Part shown: positions 14,612 through 22,612 of the stretch, piece by piece | How positions within the stretch are numbered: position 1 is the first letter of the stretch | How the letters are laid out: each line of letters opens with the position of its first letter | NCBI GenBank assembly: GCA_022822125.1 | Contig: JAJECF010000213.1 | Location: 1-28,938 of the forward strand | DNA: 28,938 bases | Direction: 5' to 3' | DNA from: Alphaproteobacteria bacterium | GTDB lineage: Bacteria > Pseudomonadota > Alphaproteobacteria > Bin95 | Made by a program: the position numbers and the translations under genes | The notes under the pieces: model-generated | Seen by the model: only the letters and a program-made list of their open reading frames with translations | Told to the model about the DNA's origin: nothing | The model's database searches: none

Positions 14612-15562
14612 TTACACCCGTTCGATGATCTTCTCGCCGAACAGCCCCTGGGGCCGGAAGAACAGGAAGATCATCGCTACGATATAGGCGAACCACTCCT
14701 CGGTCGCGCCCTCCAGCAGGGGCACGCCCCAGTAGTTCTCGAACAGCTTTTCGCCCGCGCCGACGATCAGCCCGCCGATGATGGCGCCGGGAATCGAGGT
14801 GAACCCGCCGAGGATCAGCACCGGCAACGCCTTGAGCGCAATGGTGGAAAGCGCGAATTGCACGCCGAGCTTCGCGCCCCACATGATGCCGGCAACCAGC
14901 GCCACGAAGCCGGCCACGGCCCAGACGATCACCCAGATATTGTTGAGCGGAATGCCGACCGACAGCGCCGCCTGGTGGTCGTCGGCGACGGCGCGGAGCG
15001 CCCGTCCGACCGGCGTGAAATGGAAGAAGAGCGCCAGCACCGTGACCAGGAAGGCCGCGATCACTCCGGCGAACAGGTCCGAGGATTGCACCAGGATTTC
15101 GCCGAAGCCCGCCTCCCAGAAGAGCGCCGCATCCGGGATGCCGACCCGGACCGGGCGCACGTCGCCGCCCCAGATCGACTCGCCGAAGCCTTCCAGGAAG
15201 AAAGCGATGCCGATGGTCGCCATGAAGAGGATGATCGGGTCCTGGTTCACCAGCGGGCGGAGCACGAGTCGGTCCACGGCGAAGGCGAGCGCGGTCATGA
15301 TGCCGAGGGTGATGACGAAGGCGAGGATCGGGTGGACGCCCAGATCCATGAGGCCGACGAAGTTCAGCGCCGCGAACAGGACGAAAATGCCCTGGGCGAA
15401 ATTGAAGATACCGGAGGCCTTGAAGATCAGCACGAAGCCGAGCGCCACCAGCGAATACATGACGCCCGACATCAGCCCGCCGATCAGCACCTCCGCGAGG
15501 AAGGCGGGCTCGACGACCATCTGGACGAAGGGATCGATGAATATCAGGTAAAGGGTTTCCAT
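14612..15562 (-). CDS. livH: LivH-type ABC transporter permease
   Basis: The 316-residue integral membrane protein shows the LivH pattern: LIGGLMSGVMYSLVALGFVL at residues ~28-47, IFKASGIFNFAQGIFVLFAA (the conserved N-F-A-Q-G segment), TPVGRALRAVADDHQAALSV with the coupling helix, and LGGFTSIPGAIIGGLIVGAG near the C-terminus. It pairs with LivM to form the transport path. The gene is 12 nt after livG and 4 nt before livM. Substrate specificity lies in the binding protein, so the amino-acid label of the family should not be taken literally. Confidence 0.93.
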   Translation of the reverse strand: METLYLIFIDPFVQMVVEPAFLAEVLIGGLMSGVMYSLVALGFVLIFKASGIFNFAQGIFVLFAALNFVGLMDLGVHPILAFVITLGIMTALAFAVDRLVLRPLVNQDPIILFMATIGIAFFLEGFGESIWGGDVRPVRVGIPDAALFWEAGFGEILVQSSDLFAGVIAAFLVTVLALFFHFTPVGRALRAVADDHQAALSVGIPLNNIWVIVWAVAGFVALVAGIMWGAKLGVQFALSTIALKALPVLILGGFTSIPGAIIGGLIVGAGEKLFENYWGVPLLEGATEEWFAYIVAMIFLFFRPQGLFGEKIIERV

Positions 15563-15574
15563 CGCCGAATCGTC

Positions 15575-16357
15575 CTAGTCGTGGCTCACGCCCAGATAGG
15601 CGTCGATGACTTCCTGGTTGCCGCGGATTTCGTCCGGCATGCCTTCCGCGAGCTTCCTGCCGTAGTCGAGCACCACCACCCGGTCGGAGAGGTCCATGAC
15701 GACGCCCATGTCATGCTCGATCAGCGCGATAGTGGTGCCGAGTTCGTGGTTGGTGGACAACACGAAGCGGCACATGTCCTCCTTTTCCTCGACATTCATG
15801 CCGGCCATCGGCTCGTCAAGCAGCAGCAATTCGGGCTCCGCCGCCAGCGCGCGGGCCAGTTCGACGCGCTTCTGCAGGCCGTAGGGCAGACGGCCCACCG
15901 GCGTTTTGCGGATCGACTGGATCTCGAGGAAATCGATCACCTCCTCGACCTTTTCGCGATGGGCGATTTCCTCCCGCCGGCCGCGGCCGACATAGAACGC
16001 CTGCTCCACCAGGGAGGCCTGCATCTTGAGCATGCGCCCGGTCATGACATTTTCGAGCGTCGTCATGCCCTTGAAGAGCGCGATGTTCTGGAAGGTGCGG
16101 CTGATGCCCTGGGCCGCGGCCTCATGCGGGCGCATCTGGCGGCGCTCCTCGCCCTTGAAGGTGATGGTGCCTTCCTGGGGATGGTAGAAGCCGTTGATGC
16201 AGTTCAGCATGGACGACTTGCCGGCTCCGTTCGGGCCGATGATGGCGAAGATTTCGCCTTCATGGATATCGAAGCTCACATCCGTCAGCGCCCGGACGCC
16301 GCCGAAACGCAGCGAAATATCCTTGACGCTGAGCAGGATGTCTCCCGGCCGGCTCAT
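15575..16357 (-). CDS. livG: LivG-type ABC transporter ATP-binding protein
   Basis: The 260-residue ATPase carries Walker [10 protein letters not shown] (~residues 41-49), LivG-type NCINGFYHPQEGTITFKGEE and GISRTFQNIALFKGMTTLEN, a signature-equivalent LPYGLQKRVELARAL (LSxGQ replaced, as is normal in LivG), Walker B LLLLDEPMAGMN and the switch segment IEHDMGVVMDLSDRV. It pairs with LivF to drive the importer. Its ATG overlaps the stop of the acyl-CoA synthetase gene by 4 nt (ATGA, 16354-16357), so the two are translationally coupled, tying the ligase to the transporter. Confidence 0.94.
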   Translation of the reverse strand: MSRPGDILLSVKDISLRFGGVRALTDVSFDIHEGEIFAIIGPNGAGKSSMLNCINGFYHPQEGTITFKGEERRQMRPHEAAAQGISRTFQNIALFKGMTTLENVMTGRMLKMQASLVEQAFYVGRGRREEIAHREKVEEVIDFLEIQSIRKTPVGRLPYGLQKRVELARALAAEPELLLLDEPMAGMNVEEKEDMCRFVLSTNHELGTTIALIEHDMGVVMDLSDRVVVLDYGRKLAEGMPDEIRGNQEVIDAYLGVSHD

Positions 16358-18303
16358 GCAGCGGCCCTTTCGCCGCCGGCCTGCGACACGCGGGCGTCGC
16401 GGATGGCGAGGTCGCCGGCGATCGTGCCCGACCGCCCGTCCTCGAAGGTCACCGGGGTCTCCAGCACGATATTGGCCTCGCCGCCGTAAAGCGCGTCGAT
16501 GGCCGGCGCGTAGCGCTCGAAAATGAAGCGGCGCCGGACTTTCTGCGTGCGGGTGAGCTCGCCGTCGTCGGCGTCCAGCATCTTGTGCAGCACGATGAAG
16601 CGATGGATCTGGGAGCCGGCGAATTGCGGGTCGGCCGCGAGGCTCTCGTTGAACTCCGAAACATGGCCCTCGACGATGTCGAGCACTTCCGGCCTGGCCG
16701 CGAGCTCCTGGTAGCTCGAATAGGGAATGTTGCGCCTCTCGGCCCAGTTGCCGACCGCCTCCATGTCGATATTGATCATCGCGGTCACGAAGTCCCGCTC
16801 ATGGCCGAAGGTTACCGCCTCGCGGATGTTCGGGTAGAATTTCAGCTTGTTCTCCAGATATTTCGGCGCGAACAGCGTGCCGTTGGCGAGGCGGCCGACA
16901 TCCTTGGCGCGATCGATAATGCGCAGATGCCCGTCGCGGTCGATCACGCCCGCATCGCCGGTATGGACCCAGCCGTCGCTCGTCTTGGTCTCGGCGGTGG
17001 CCTCGCTGTTCTTGTAATACTCCTGGAAGACGCCGGGGCTGCGATAGAGCACCTCGCCCTCGTCCGTGATGCGCAGTTCCACGCCCGGGGCCGGCGGGCC
17101 CACGCTGTCGGAGCGCACATCGTCATTGGCCTGGATGGTGACGAACACGCTCGCCTCGGTCTGGCCGTAAAGCTGCTTGAGGTTGATGCCGAGCGAGCGG
17201 AAGAAGCGGAAGATCTCCGGGCCGATGGCCTCGCCGGCGGTATAGCCGACCCGGAGGCGCGAGAGGCCCAGCACATTTTTGAGGGGGCCATAGACGAGGG
17301 TTTCGCCCAGCCGGTAGAGAAGCCGGTCCGCAAGGCCGACCCTGCGTCCTTCCAGGATCTCGGCCCCGGCGCGTTCGGCGACGTCCATGAAGAAGCGGAA
17401 CACGCGCTGTTTCACAGGCGCCGCATCTTCCATGCGGATCGTCACCTGGGTCAGCAGGTTCTCGAAGACGCGCGGCGGCGCGAAGAAATAGGTGGGGCCG
17501 AGCTCGCGCAGATCGTGCGGCACCGTCTCCGGCGATTCCGGGCAGGCGAAGGAAAAGCCGACCAGATGCGCCTGACAGTAGGAGAGCACATTGTCGCCGA
17601 CCCATGCCATCGGCAGATAGGCGAGCACGACCTCGTCCTCGCGCAATTTCTCGAAATCCGCCCCGATCTTCGCGCAGAGCAGGAGATTGTCGTAGGAGAG
17701 CACCACGCCCTTCGGCGTGCCGGTCGTGCCGGAGGTGTAGAGGATGATCGCCGTGTCGCCGCCCTTGCCGAGATCGACCTCCTCGTCCCAGCCGCTCTCC
17801 CCGCCCATGCCGATGACATCGTCATAGGCGTGGAGGAACGGCTCGTCATAGTCCCGCATGCCGCGCGGATCGTCGTAAATGATCGTCCTGAGCGCCGGGA
17901 GATGGTCCTTCTGGGACAGGACCTTGTCGACCTGTTCCTGGTCCTCGGCGACAATGAAGGCAACCTCGGCATGGTCCAGCACGAAGCGCATCTCCTCCGC
18001 GACCGCATCCTGATAGACCGGCACGGGAACGGCGCCGAGGCTCTGCGCGGCGCTCATGGCGAAATAAAGCCGCGGCCGGTTGTCGCCGACGATGGCGACT
18101 TTCTCGCCCCGCTTGAGGCCGAGCGCCTTCATGCCGCCGGCGAGTTTGCGCACCGCATCGCGGAAGTCCGCCCAGCTCCAGGTCTGCCAGATGCCGAGGT
18201 CCTTCTCGCGGACGGCCGCTAACGACGCGCGGTGCTCGGCGTTGTAGCGCAGCAGCTTCGGGAACGTGTCGTGTTGCGCAACATCCGGTAGGGCGCCGGC
18301 CAT
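16354..18303 (-). CDS. AMP-forming acyl-CoA synthetase (long-chain fatty acid-CoA ligase type), first gene of the importer operon
   Basis: The 649-residue protein is a full-length ANL-superfamily ligase. The nucleotide loop ILYTSGTTGTPKGVVLSYDN (~residues 190-210), LKQLYGQTEASVF, the ATP-binding Asp in HTGDAGVIDRDGHLRIIDRA, and a C-terminal LTRTQKVRRRF with the expected catalytic-Lys context are visible. It resembles the long FadD15/bubblegum-type ligases, with the cap segment GTLFAPKYLENKLKF. It forms an acyl-CoA from a carboxylic acid, ATP and CoA. Start ATG 18303 follows a GGGGAG site and gives a sensible N-terminus; the frame is open for 38 codons upstream without family support. In this operon position, such enzymes usually activate the acid brought in by the adjacent importer; this is inference. 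Confidence 0.9.
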   Translation of the reverse strand: MAGALPDVAQHDTFPKLLRYNAEHRASLAAVREKDLGIWQTWSWADFRDAVRKLAGGMKALGLKRGEKVAIVGDNRPRLYFAMSAAQSLGAVPVPVYQDAVAEEMRFVLDHAEVAFIVAEDQEQVDKVLSQKDHLPALRTIIYDDPRGMRDYDEPFLHAYDDVIGMGGESGWDEEVDLGKGGDTAIILYTSGTTGTPKGVVLSYDNLLLCAKIGADFEKLREDEVVLAYLPMAWVGDNVLSYCQAHLVGFSFACPESPETVPHDLRELGPTYFFAPPRVFENLLTQVTIRMEDAAPVKQRVFRFFMDVAERAGAEILEGRRVGLADRLLYRLGETLVYGPLKNVLGLSRLRVGYTAGEAIGPEIFRFFRSLGINLKQLYGQTEASVFVTIQANDDVRSDSVGPPAPGVELRITDEGEVLYRSPGVFQEYYKNSEATAETKTSDGWVHTGDAGVIDRDGHLRIIDRAKDVGRLANGTLFAPKYLENKLKFYPNIREAVTFGHERDFVTAMINIDMEAVGNWAERRNIPYSSYQELAARPEVLDIVEGHVSEFNESLAADPQFAGSQIHRFIVLHKMLDADDGELTRTQKVRRRFIFERYAPAIDALYGGEANIVLETPVTFEDGRSGTIAGDLAIRDARVSQAGGERAAA

Positions 18304-18557
18304 GGCTTCGGTCTCCCCCTGGCAAGTGCGAATGCTTGGAGCAGGTCGGTTACGGTCGCGATGCTCAAGGCGTATGCGTGGGGTTTGGTAGCCAAGCCAT
18401 GCGCCGAGTCCAAGCAAAAAATGATACGGAACGCCTACTTTGGTGTCGCAGCGGGCGCCGTGGGGATATGTTGTCCAGCAAGTTGTCGCCCCTGCGGCGG
18501 CGGAAGGGGAGGCGCTTGACTATGGCTCGGTTGGCAGGGCGCAGGGGTCCTTGAAGG
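18304..18557. promoter_or_regulatory. Divergent intergenic region between the importer operon and selAB
   Basis: These 254 bases must hold the promoters of both units, as the flanking genes diverge. I could not identify convincing -35/-10 pairs or an operator palindrome. selA's own site is AGGGG about 10 nt before its ATG; GAAGG also directly abuts the ATG. No selenocysteine tRNA was recognised here. Confidence 0.4.
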
Positions 18558-19904
18558 ATGGCGCGCCCGGATTTCTCGGTCCTGCCCTCCGTGGACCGGC
18601 TGCTCGAAGAGCCCGCCCTTGCCGCGGCGGCCGCGGAATACGGCCGGGCGGAGGCGCTGGCGGGCGCGCGCAAGGTTCTGGCGGACGCGCGGCAGGCGCT
18701 CGGGAGAGGCCGCGCGGTCGATCCGGCGGCGCTCGGGCCGGCGGCGGCCACTCATATGGCGGCGCGCGGGCGGCCGTCGCTCCGTCGCGTGTTCAACCTG
18801 ACCGGCGTGGTGCTGCACACCAATCTGGGCCGGGCGCCGCTTCCGCCGGAGGCGCTAGCCGCCATCGCCGGGGCCGCCGGCAATTGCAATCTGGAATACG
18901 ACCTCGAGACCGGCCGGCGGGGCGATCGGGATTCCCATGTCGAGGCGCTGCTGACGGAACTCACCGGCGCGGAGGCCGCGCTCGCCGTCAACAACAACGC
19001 CGCCGCCGTCCTGCTGCTGCTCAACAGCCTTTCGGCGGGGCGGGACACGCTGGTATCGCGCGGCGAACTGGTCGAGATCGGTGGCTCCTTCCGCATGCCG
19101 GAGATCATGGCCCGCGCCGGCGCCCGCATGGTCGAGGTCGGCACGACCAACCGCACCCATGCCAGCGACTTCGAGGCCGCCATCGGCCCGGAGACGGGCT
19201 GCGTGATGAAGGTGCATACTTCCAATTATGAGGTCGTCGGCTTCACGGCCTCGGTGCCGGACGACCGCCTCGCCGCCATCGCGGACGCGGCGGGCGCGCC
19301 CTATGCGGTCGATCTGGGCGCAGGCCAGCTTGTCGATCTCGCCCGCTACGGCCTGCCGCAGGAGCCGATGCCGGGGCAGGCGCTGGCAGCGGGAGCCGGG
19401 CTCGTCACCTTCAGCGGCGACAAGCTGCTGGGCGGCCCGCAGGCCGGCATCGTCGTCGGGCGGAGGGACCTCGTCGCCGCGCTCAAGCGCAACCCCATGC
19501 GCCGGGCCATGCGCCTCGGCAAGCTCTCCCTCGCGGCGCTTGAGGCGGTGCTGCGGCTCTACCGGGACCCGGACCGGCTGGCGGAGCGCCTGCCTGCGCT
19601 GCGCGCCCTTGCCCGCCCGGTGGAGGAAATCGAGGCGCAGGCCGAACGGCTCGCGCCGGCGATCGAGGGCGCGGAGGTGGTGGCGGTCGCGAGCCAGATC
19701 GGCTCCGGGTCGCTGCCGGTGGAGCGTCTGGAAAGCCGGGCGCTCGCGCTCTCCGCCCCGGGCGGCAAGGCGCTGGAAGCGCGCGCGGCGGCCTTCCGCC
19801 GGCTGCCCGTCCCGGTCATCGGGCGCATTGCCGAGGGGCGGCTGCTCTTCGACCTGCGCACGCTTGACGACGAAGACGCTTTCCTGTCCCAACTGGTCCC
19901 ATGA
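18558..19904 (+). CDS. selA: L-seryl-tRNA(Sec) selenium transferase
   Basis: The 448-residue protein matches SelA throughout: N-terminal [88 protein letters not shown], and the PLP-binding lysine in [14 protein letters not shown] (~residue 291). SelA converts seryl-tRNA(Sec) to selenocysteinyl-tRNA(Sec) using selenophosphate, in a large cytoplasmic ring complex. Length (463 in E. coli) is normal. Its stop overlaps selB's ATG by 4 nt (ATGA), so the operon is tightly coupled. Its presence implies the organism makes at least one selenoprotein; none is evident in the window. Confidence 0.97.
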   Translation: MARPDFSVLPSVDRLLEEPALAAAAAEYGRAEALAGARKVLADARQALGRGRAVDPAALGPAAATHMAARGRPSLRRVFNLTGVVLHTNLGRAPLPPEALAAIAGAAGNCNLEYDLETGRRGDRDSHVEALLTELTGAEAALAVNNNAAAVLLLLNSLSAGRDTLVSRGELVEIGGSFRMPEIMARAGARMVEVGTTNRTHASDFEAAIGPETGCVMKVHTSNYEVVGFTASVPDDRLAAIADAAGAPYAVDLGAGQLVDLARYGLPQEPMPGQALAAGAGLVTFSGDKLLGGPQAGIVVGRRDLVAALKRNPMRRAMRLGKLSLAALEAVLRLYRDPDRLAERLPALRALARPVEEIEAQAERLAPAIEGAEVVAVASQIGSGSLPVERLESRALALSAPGGKALEARAAAFRRLPVPVIGRIAEGRLLFDLRTLDDEDAFLSQLVP

Positions 19905-21790
19905 TCGTCGCGACCGCCGGGCATATCGACCACGGCAAGACCTCTCTGGTGAAGGCGCTGACCGGCACGGACGCCGACCGCCTGCCGGAGGAGAAGGCGC
20001 GCGGGCTCACCATCGACCTCGGCTTCGCCTACTGGCAGGCCGGCCCCGGACAGACCGTCGGCTTCATCGACGTGCCGGGCCATGAGCGCTTCATCAAGAA
20101 CATGCTGGCGGGCGTCACCGGCATCGACGCGGCGCTGCTGATCGTGGCCGCCGATGACGGGCCGATGCCGCAGACGCGCGAGCATCTGGCGATCCTCGAC
20201 CTGCTGGGCGTGCAGCGCGGCATTATCGCCGTCACCAAGGCGGACCGCGCGGAGCCGGAGCGCGTGCAGGCTGTGGCCAAAGAGGCGCAGGCGCTTGCAG
20301 CCGGCACCGGGCTCGCCGGCGCGCCGGTCTTGCCCGTCTCCGCGATAACGGGCGAGGGCGTGCCGGAATTACGGCGCGCGCTGCAGCGGCTTGCGGGCGC
20401 GGTCGGGCGGCGGCGGGCGGCGGGGCGCTTCCGGCTGGCGGTGGACCGCAGCTTCACCTTGCGCGGCGCGGGTCTGGTCGTTACCGGCACGGCGTTTTCG
20501 GGCGCGGTCCGGGTCGGCGACCGGCTGCTGGTCTCGCCGGGCGGCGTCGAGGCGCGCGTTCGCGCCATTCATGCCGAGAATGTCGAGAGCCATGCCGCGC
20601 AGGCGGGGCAGCGTGTGGCGCTCAACCTTGCTGGCGCCGGCCTGCGCCGCCACGCCGTCTCGCGCGGCGACTGGCTGCTGGCGCCGGAAGCCCACGGGCC
20701 GACGCGCCGGATCGATATCAGGCTCAGGGCGCTTGGCAGCGAAGCGCGGCCGCTCCGCGACCGCACGCCCGTGCATGTCCATCTGGGCGCGGCGGATGTC
20801 ACGGGGCGGGTCGCCGTGCTGGACGGGCCGTCCATCGCGCCGGGCGCGGCCGGCTGGGCGCAATTGCTGCTGGACCGCGAGATCGGCGCGCTGGCGGGCG
20901 ACGGCGTCGTGCTGCGCGACCAGTCCGCGATGCGCACCATGGCCGGCGGGCGGGTCGTCGATCCGTTTCCGCCGGCGCGCGGCCGGGCGCGGCCGGAGCG
21001 GCTGGCGGAGCTTGCCGTGCGCGCCGGCAAGGACCCGTTCGCCGGGCTTGTGGAGACGATGCCCTTCGGGTTCGACTTCCCGCGCTTTGCGCGCGCACAC
21101 AATCTGAACGACGCGGAGCAGGCGGCGCTCAGGCGGCGCCAAGGCGCGGTGTTCGCGGGTCCGGTGGCGGTCGATGCCGGGCGCTGGCAGGCGCTCTCGG
21201 ACGCCTTCGAGCGCGAGGTGGACGCCTGGACGGCCGCGCGCCCGGACAGCCCCGGCCTCGGCCCCGTGGCGCTCCGCCGCCGGCTCGATCCACCGCCGCC
21301 GCGCGACATCGCCGAGGCGGCGCTCGCCGCCCTGGCGGGGGCGGGCAAACTTGCGCGTTCCGGCGGCTTCGTCCACCGGCCGGGCCACCGCGCGGCGCTC
21401 GCTCCGGAGGAGGAGGCGCTCTGGCGACGGATCGAGCCTCTGGTCATGGAAGGCGGCCTTCGCCCGCCGCGGGTGCGCGAACTCGCCGACATGCTGAAGG
21501 TCGATCACAACAGGGTGGAGCAGGTGTTGCGGCAGGCCGGGCGTTTCGGGATGGTGCGGCGCGTCGCCGACAATCGCTGGTTCCCGCCGGCCGCGCTCAA
21601 GGGGCTGGCGGAGATCGCCGAGAGCCTGGCGGCGGAGAGCGCCGACGGGCGTTTTACGGCGGCGGCCTACAAGGACCGCTCCGGCATCGGGCGCAATGTC
21701 ACCATCGAATTGCTGGAGTTCTTCGACAAGGAAGGCTTCACCCGGCGCGAGGGCGACGCGCGGCGCATCGTCAGGGAGTGGCGGGGTTAG
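19901..21790 (+). CDS. selB: Selenocysteine-specific translation elongation factor SelB
   Basis: The 629-residue GTPase starts [20 protein letters not shown], with the G1 loop GHIDHGKT, G2 [12 protein letters not shown]3 [12 protein letters not shown] and G4 TKAD, followed by beta-barrel domains II-III (~175-340). The C-terminal region (~380-629) contains the winged-helix repeats that bind the SECIS hairpin in mRNA ([53 protein letters not shown]). SelB delivers selenocysteinyl-tRNA to ribosomes at recoded UGA codons. Length is near the 614 residues of E. coli. It overlaps selA by 4 nt. A hairpin follows 19 nt after the stop. Confidence 0.97.
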   Translation: MIVATAGHIDHGKTSLVKALTGTDADRLPEEKARGLTIDLGFAYWQAGPGQTVGFIDVPGHERFIKNMLAGVTGIDAALLIVAADDGPMPQTREHLAILDLLGVQRGIIAVTKADRAEPERVQAVAKEAQALAAGTGLAGAPVLPVSAITGEGVPELRRALQRLAGAVGRRRAAGRFRLAVDRSFTLRGAGLVVTGTAFSGAVRVGDRLLVSPGGVEARVRAIHAENVESHAAQAGQRVALNLAGAGLRRHAVSRGDWLLAPEAHGPTRRIDIRLRALGSEARPLRDRTPVHVHLGAADVTGRVAVLDGPSIAPGAAGWAQLLLDREIGALAGDGVVLRDQSAMRTMAGGRVVDPFPPARGRARPERLAELAVRAGKDPFAGLVETMPFGFDFPRFARAHNLNDAEQAALRRRQGAVFAGPVAVDAGRWQALSDAFEREVDAWTAARPDSPGLGPVALRRRLDPPPPRDIAEAALAALAGAGKLARSGGFVHRPGHRAALAPEEEALWRRIEPLVMEGGLRPPRVRELADMLKVDHNRVEQVLRQAGRFGMVRRVADNRWFPPAALKGLAEIAESLAAESADGRFTAAAYKDRSGIGRNVTIELLEFFDKEGFTRREGDARRIVREWRG

Positions 21791-21808
21791 GGGTGGATTT
21801 CTAGAGCA

Positions 21809-21829
21809 CGATCCAATCTATATGGATCG
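21809..21829 (+). terminator. Hairpin downstream of selB, possible terminator
   Basis: CGATCCA (21809-21815) and TGGATCG (21823-21829) form a perfect 7-bp stem with a 7-nt loop, 19 nt after selB's stop, followed by ACTGTTTGT. An overlapping alternative stem, TCGAC/GTCGA (21827-21841), excludes the first. The T-run is weak, so termination is uncertain; it may be part of the repeat. Confidence 0.35.
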
Positions 21830-21869
21830 ACTGTTTGTCGACGAGTAGCCGCCGGCCTTGCCCCCGCTT

Positions 21870-21974
21870 CGTCGCCCCGGACCCGATCCGGGGCCCATCC
21901 ACAATCCTCTGCGACTGGTGGACAGGCCGGGAGATGGACCCCGGATCACCGCTGACGCGCCGTCCGGGGTGACG
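21870..21974. repeat. Long imperfect palindrome B, copy 1
   Basis: Outer arms CGTCGCCCCGGAC (21870-21882) and GTCCGGGGTGACG (21962-21974) pair at 12 of 13 positions. Inner arms GATCCGGGGCCCATC (21885-21899) and GATGGACCCCGGATC (21933-21947) pair at 14 of 15. A second, diverged copy lies at 22258-22360. Confidence 0.8.
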
Positions 21975-22040
21975 ATTGCAGCTATACGGACGAAACTGTT
22001 TCAATCTGAACAGAGTCTGCTCTAACCGGGGCGCCGGCAG

Positions 22041-22080
22041 CCCTTCGATACGCGGCTGCGCCGCTACTCAGGATGAGGGA
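22041..22080 (+). repeat. REP-like element A, copy 2
   Basis: Compact form: CCCTTCGATACGC, a hairpin core GCGGC-TGC-GCCGC and GCTACTCAGGATGAGGG. It is the cleanest copy in the window. Confidence 0.85.
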
Positions 22081-22257
22081 GAGCGGGCGGCTCTGCCCGC
22101 ATCCTCATGCCCGGGCTTGTTCCATAGCTGTCCGGTTTGAATTTGGCGGTCGTATCGAAGCCCGGATTGACGCCCGGCGTCCCGTCCCTCTGTTCCATCC
22201 TCATCCTGATACCAGTGACCTCGACTATGGACTCATAAAGCGCGTCAAGCCTCATAT

Positions 22258-22360
22258 CGTCGCCCCGGACTTGTTCCGGGGCCCATCTCCGGACCGTCCT
22301 GCATGACGCAACGGCGGGGGATGGGCCCCGGCTCTCCGCTACGCTCCGGCCGGGGCGACG
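22258..22360. repeat. Long imperfect palindrome B, copy 2
   Basis: Outer arms CGTCGCCCCGGAC (22258-22270) and GGCCGGGGCGACG (22348-22360) pair at 12 of 13 positions; inner arms CCGGGGCCCATC (22276-22287) and GATGGGCCCCGG (22320-22331) pair perfectly. The loop sequence differs from copy 1 while the arms are kept. Confidence 0.8.
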
Positions 22361-22372
22361 GTGAAGCGTCTC

Positions 22373-22407
22373 CGCCATCGGTTCCGATCAACGACCGTTG
22401 GTATGAG
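22373..22407 (+). repeat. Repeat C, copy 1 (inverted partner at 26600-26640)
   Basis: A 32-base stretch from CGCCATCGGTTCC to TGGTAT matches, in inverse orientation and with one mismatch, bases 26609-26640. It runs directly into REP-like element A copy 3. A shorter related piece, CTCATCCTGATACCAG, is at 22200-22215. Confidence 0.75.
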
Positions 22408-22439
22408 TAGCGACCGCGTCAGCGGCCGCGTATCGAAGG
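22403..22439 (-). repeat. REP-like element A, copy 3 (inverted)
   Basis: Reads ATGAGTAGC, then core CCGC-GTCA-GCGG, then GCGTATCGAAGG, the reverse complement of the A-element order. The core differs from other copies but is self-complementary. Confidence 0.8.
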
Positions 22440-22460
22440 ATATCCTGCGCTGTCCGTTCC

Positions 22461-22526
22461 GTCCCCTTCGACAAGCTCAGGACAGGCTCCTCGATACACG
22501 GCTGGCGCCGCTACTCGGGATAAGGA
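22461..22526 (+). repeat. REP-like element A, copy 4 (long form with leader)
   Basis: The leader GTCCCCTTCGACAAGCTCAG and GACAGGCT match copy 1; TCGATACACG, a short GGC/GCC core and CGCTACTCGGGATAAGGA follow. It is about 100 bases from the end of the TauD-type gene. Confidence 0.8.
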
Positions 22527-22612
22527 ACGAGGGACCGCAGACGCCGCGCGCGCCCGAACTTCCCGTCGGGCAGCTCCCCGATCGAAGTCATGCGAGCTTC
22601 GGAACCGGAACG

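Larger units (their letters stand above)
21802..22024. repeat. Nested repeat bounded by inverted TAGAGCA ... TGCTCTA
   Basis: TAGAGCA (21802-21808) and TGCTCTA (22018-22024) are inverted ends of a 223-base block. AT-richer arms (ATCTATATGG near the left; CTGTTTCAATCTGAACAG, itself a hairpin, near the right) surround palindrome B1. This looks like one small repeat inserted into another; no coding content. Confidence 0.5.
21791..22612. other. Repeat-filled convergent gap between selB and the TauD-type gene
   Basis: This 822-base gap has no convincing gene; short frames in it are translations of repeats. It contains a hairpin after selB, an element bounded by TAGAGCA/TGCTCTA with a long palindrome inside it, a second long palindrome, three REP-like A elements and one copy of repeat C, each listed separately. 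Confidence 0.7.

Noticed and set aside
14609..16489. 626-codon open frame on the plus strand
   Set aside because: Antisense shadow of livH and livG, rich in Asp/Glu/Arg/His with no motif.
16585..18222. 545-codon open frame on the plus strand
   Set aside because: Antisense shadow of the acyl-CoA synthetase gene.
18336..18554. 72-codon frame upstream of selA on the plus strand
   Set aside because: Arg/Gly-rich, no family resemblance, no good ribosome-binding site; it occupies the divergent promoter gap.
18304..18557. Selenocysteine tRNA gene upstream of selA
   Set aside because: No long acceptor stem, TCA anticodon loop or GTTCGA-type T-loop was found in this gap.
22064..22378. Short coding frames in the gap after selB
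   Set aside because: They are translations of the palindromic repeats, with no ribosome-binding site or protein-like composition.
21791..22612. CRISPR array in the repeat-rich gap
   Set aside because: The repeats are few, unevenly spaced and in both orientations, without uniform spacers; no cas gene is present.
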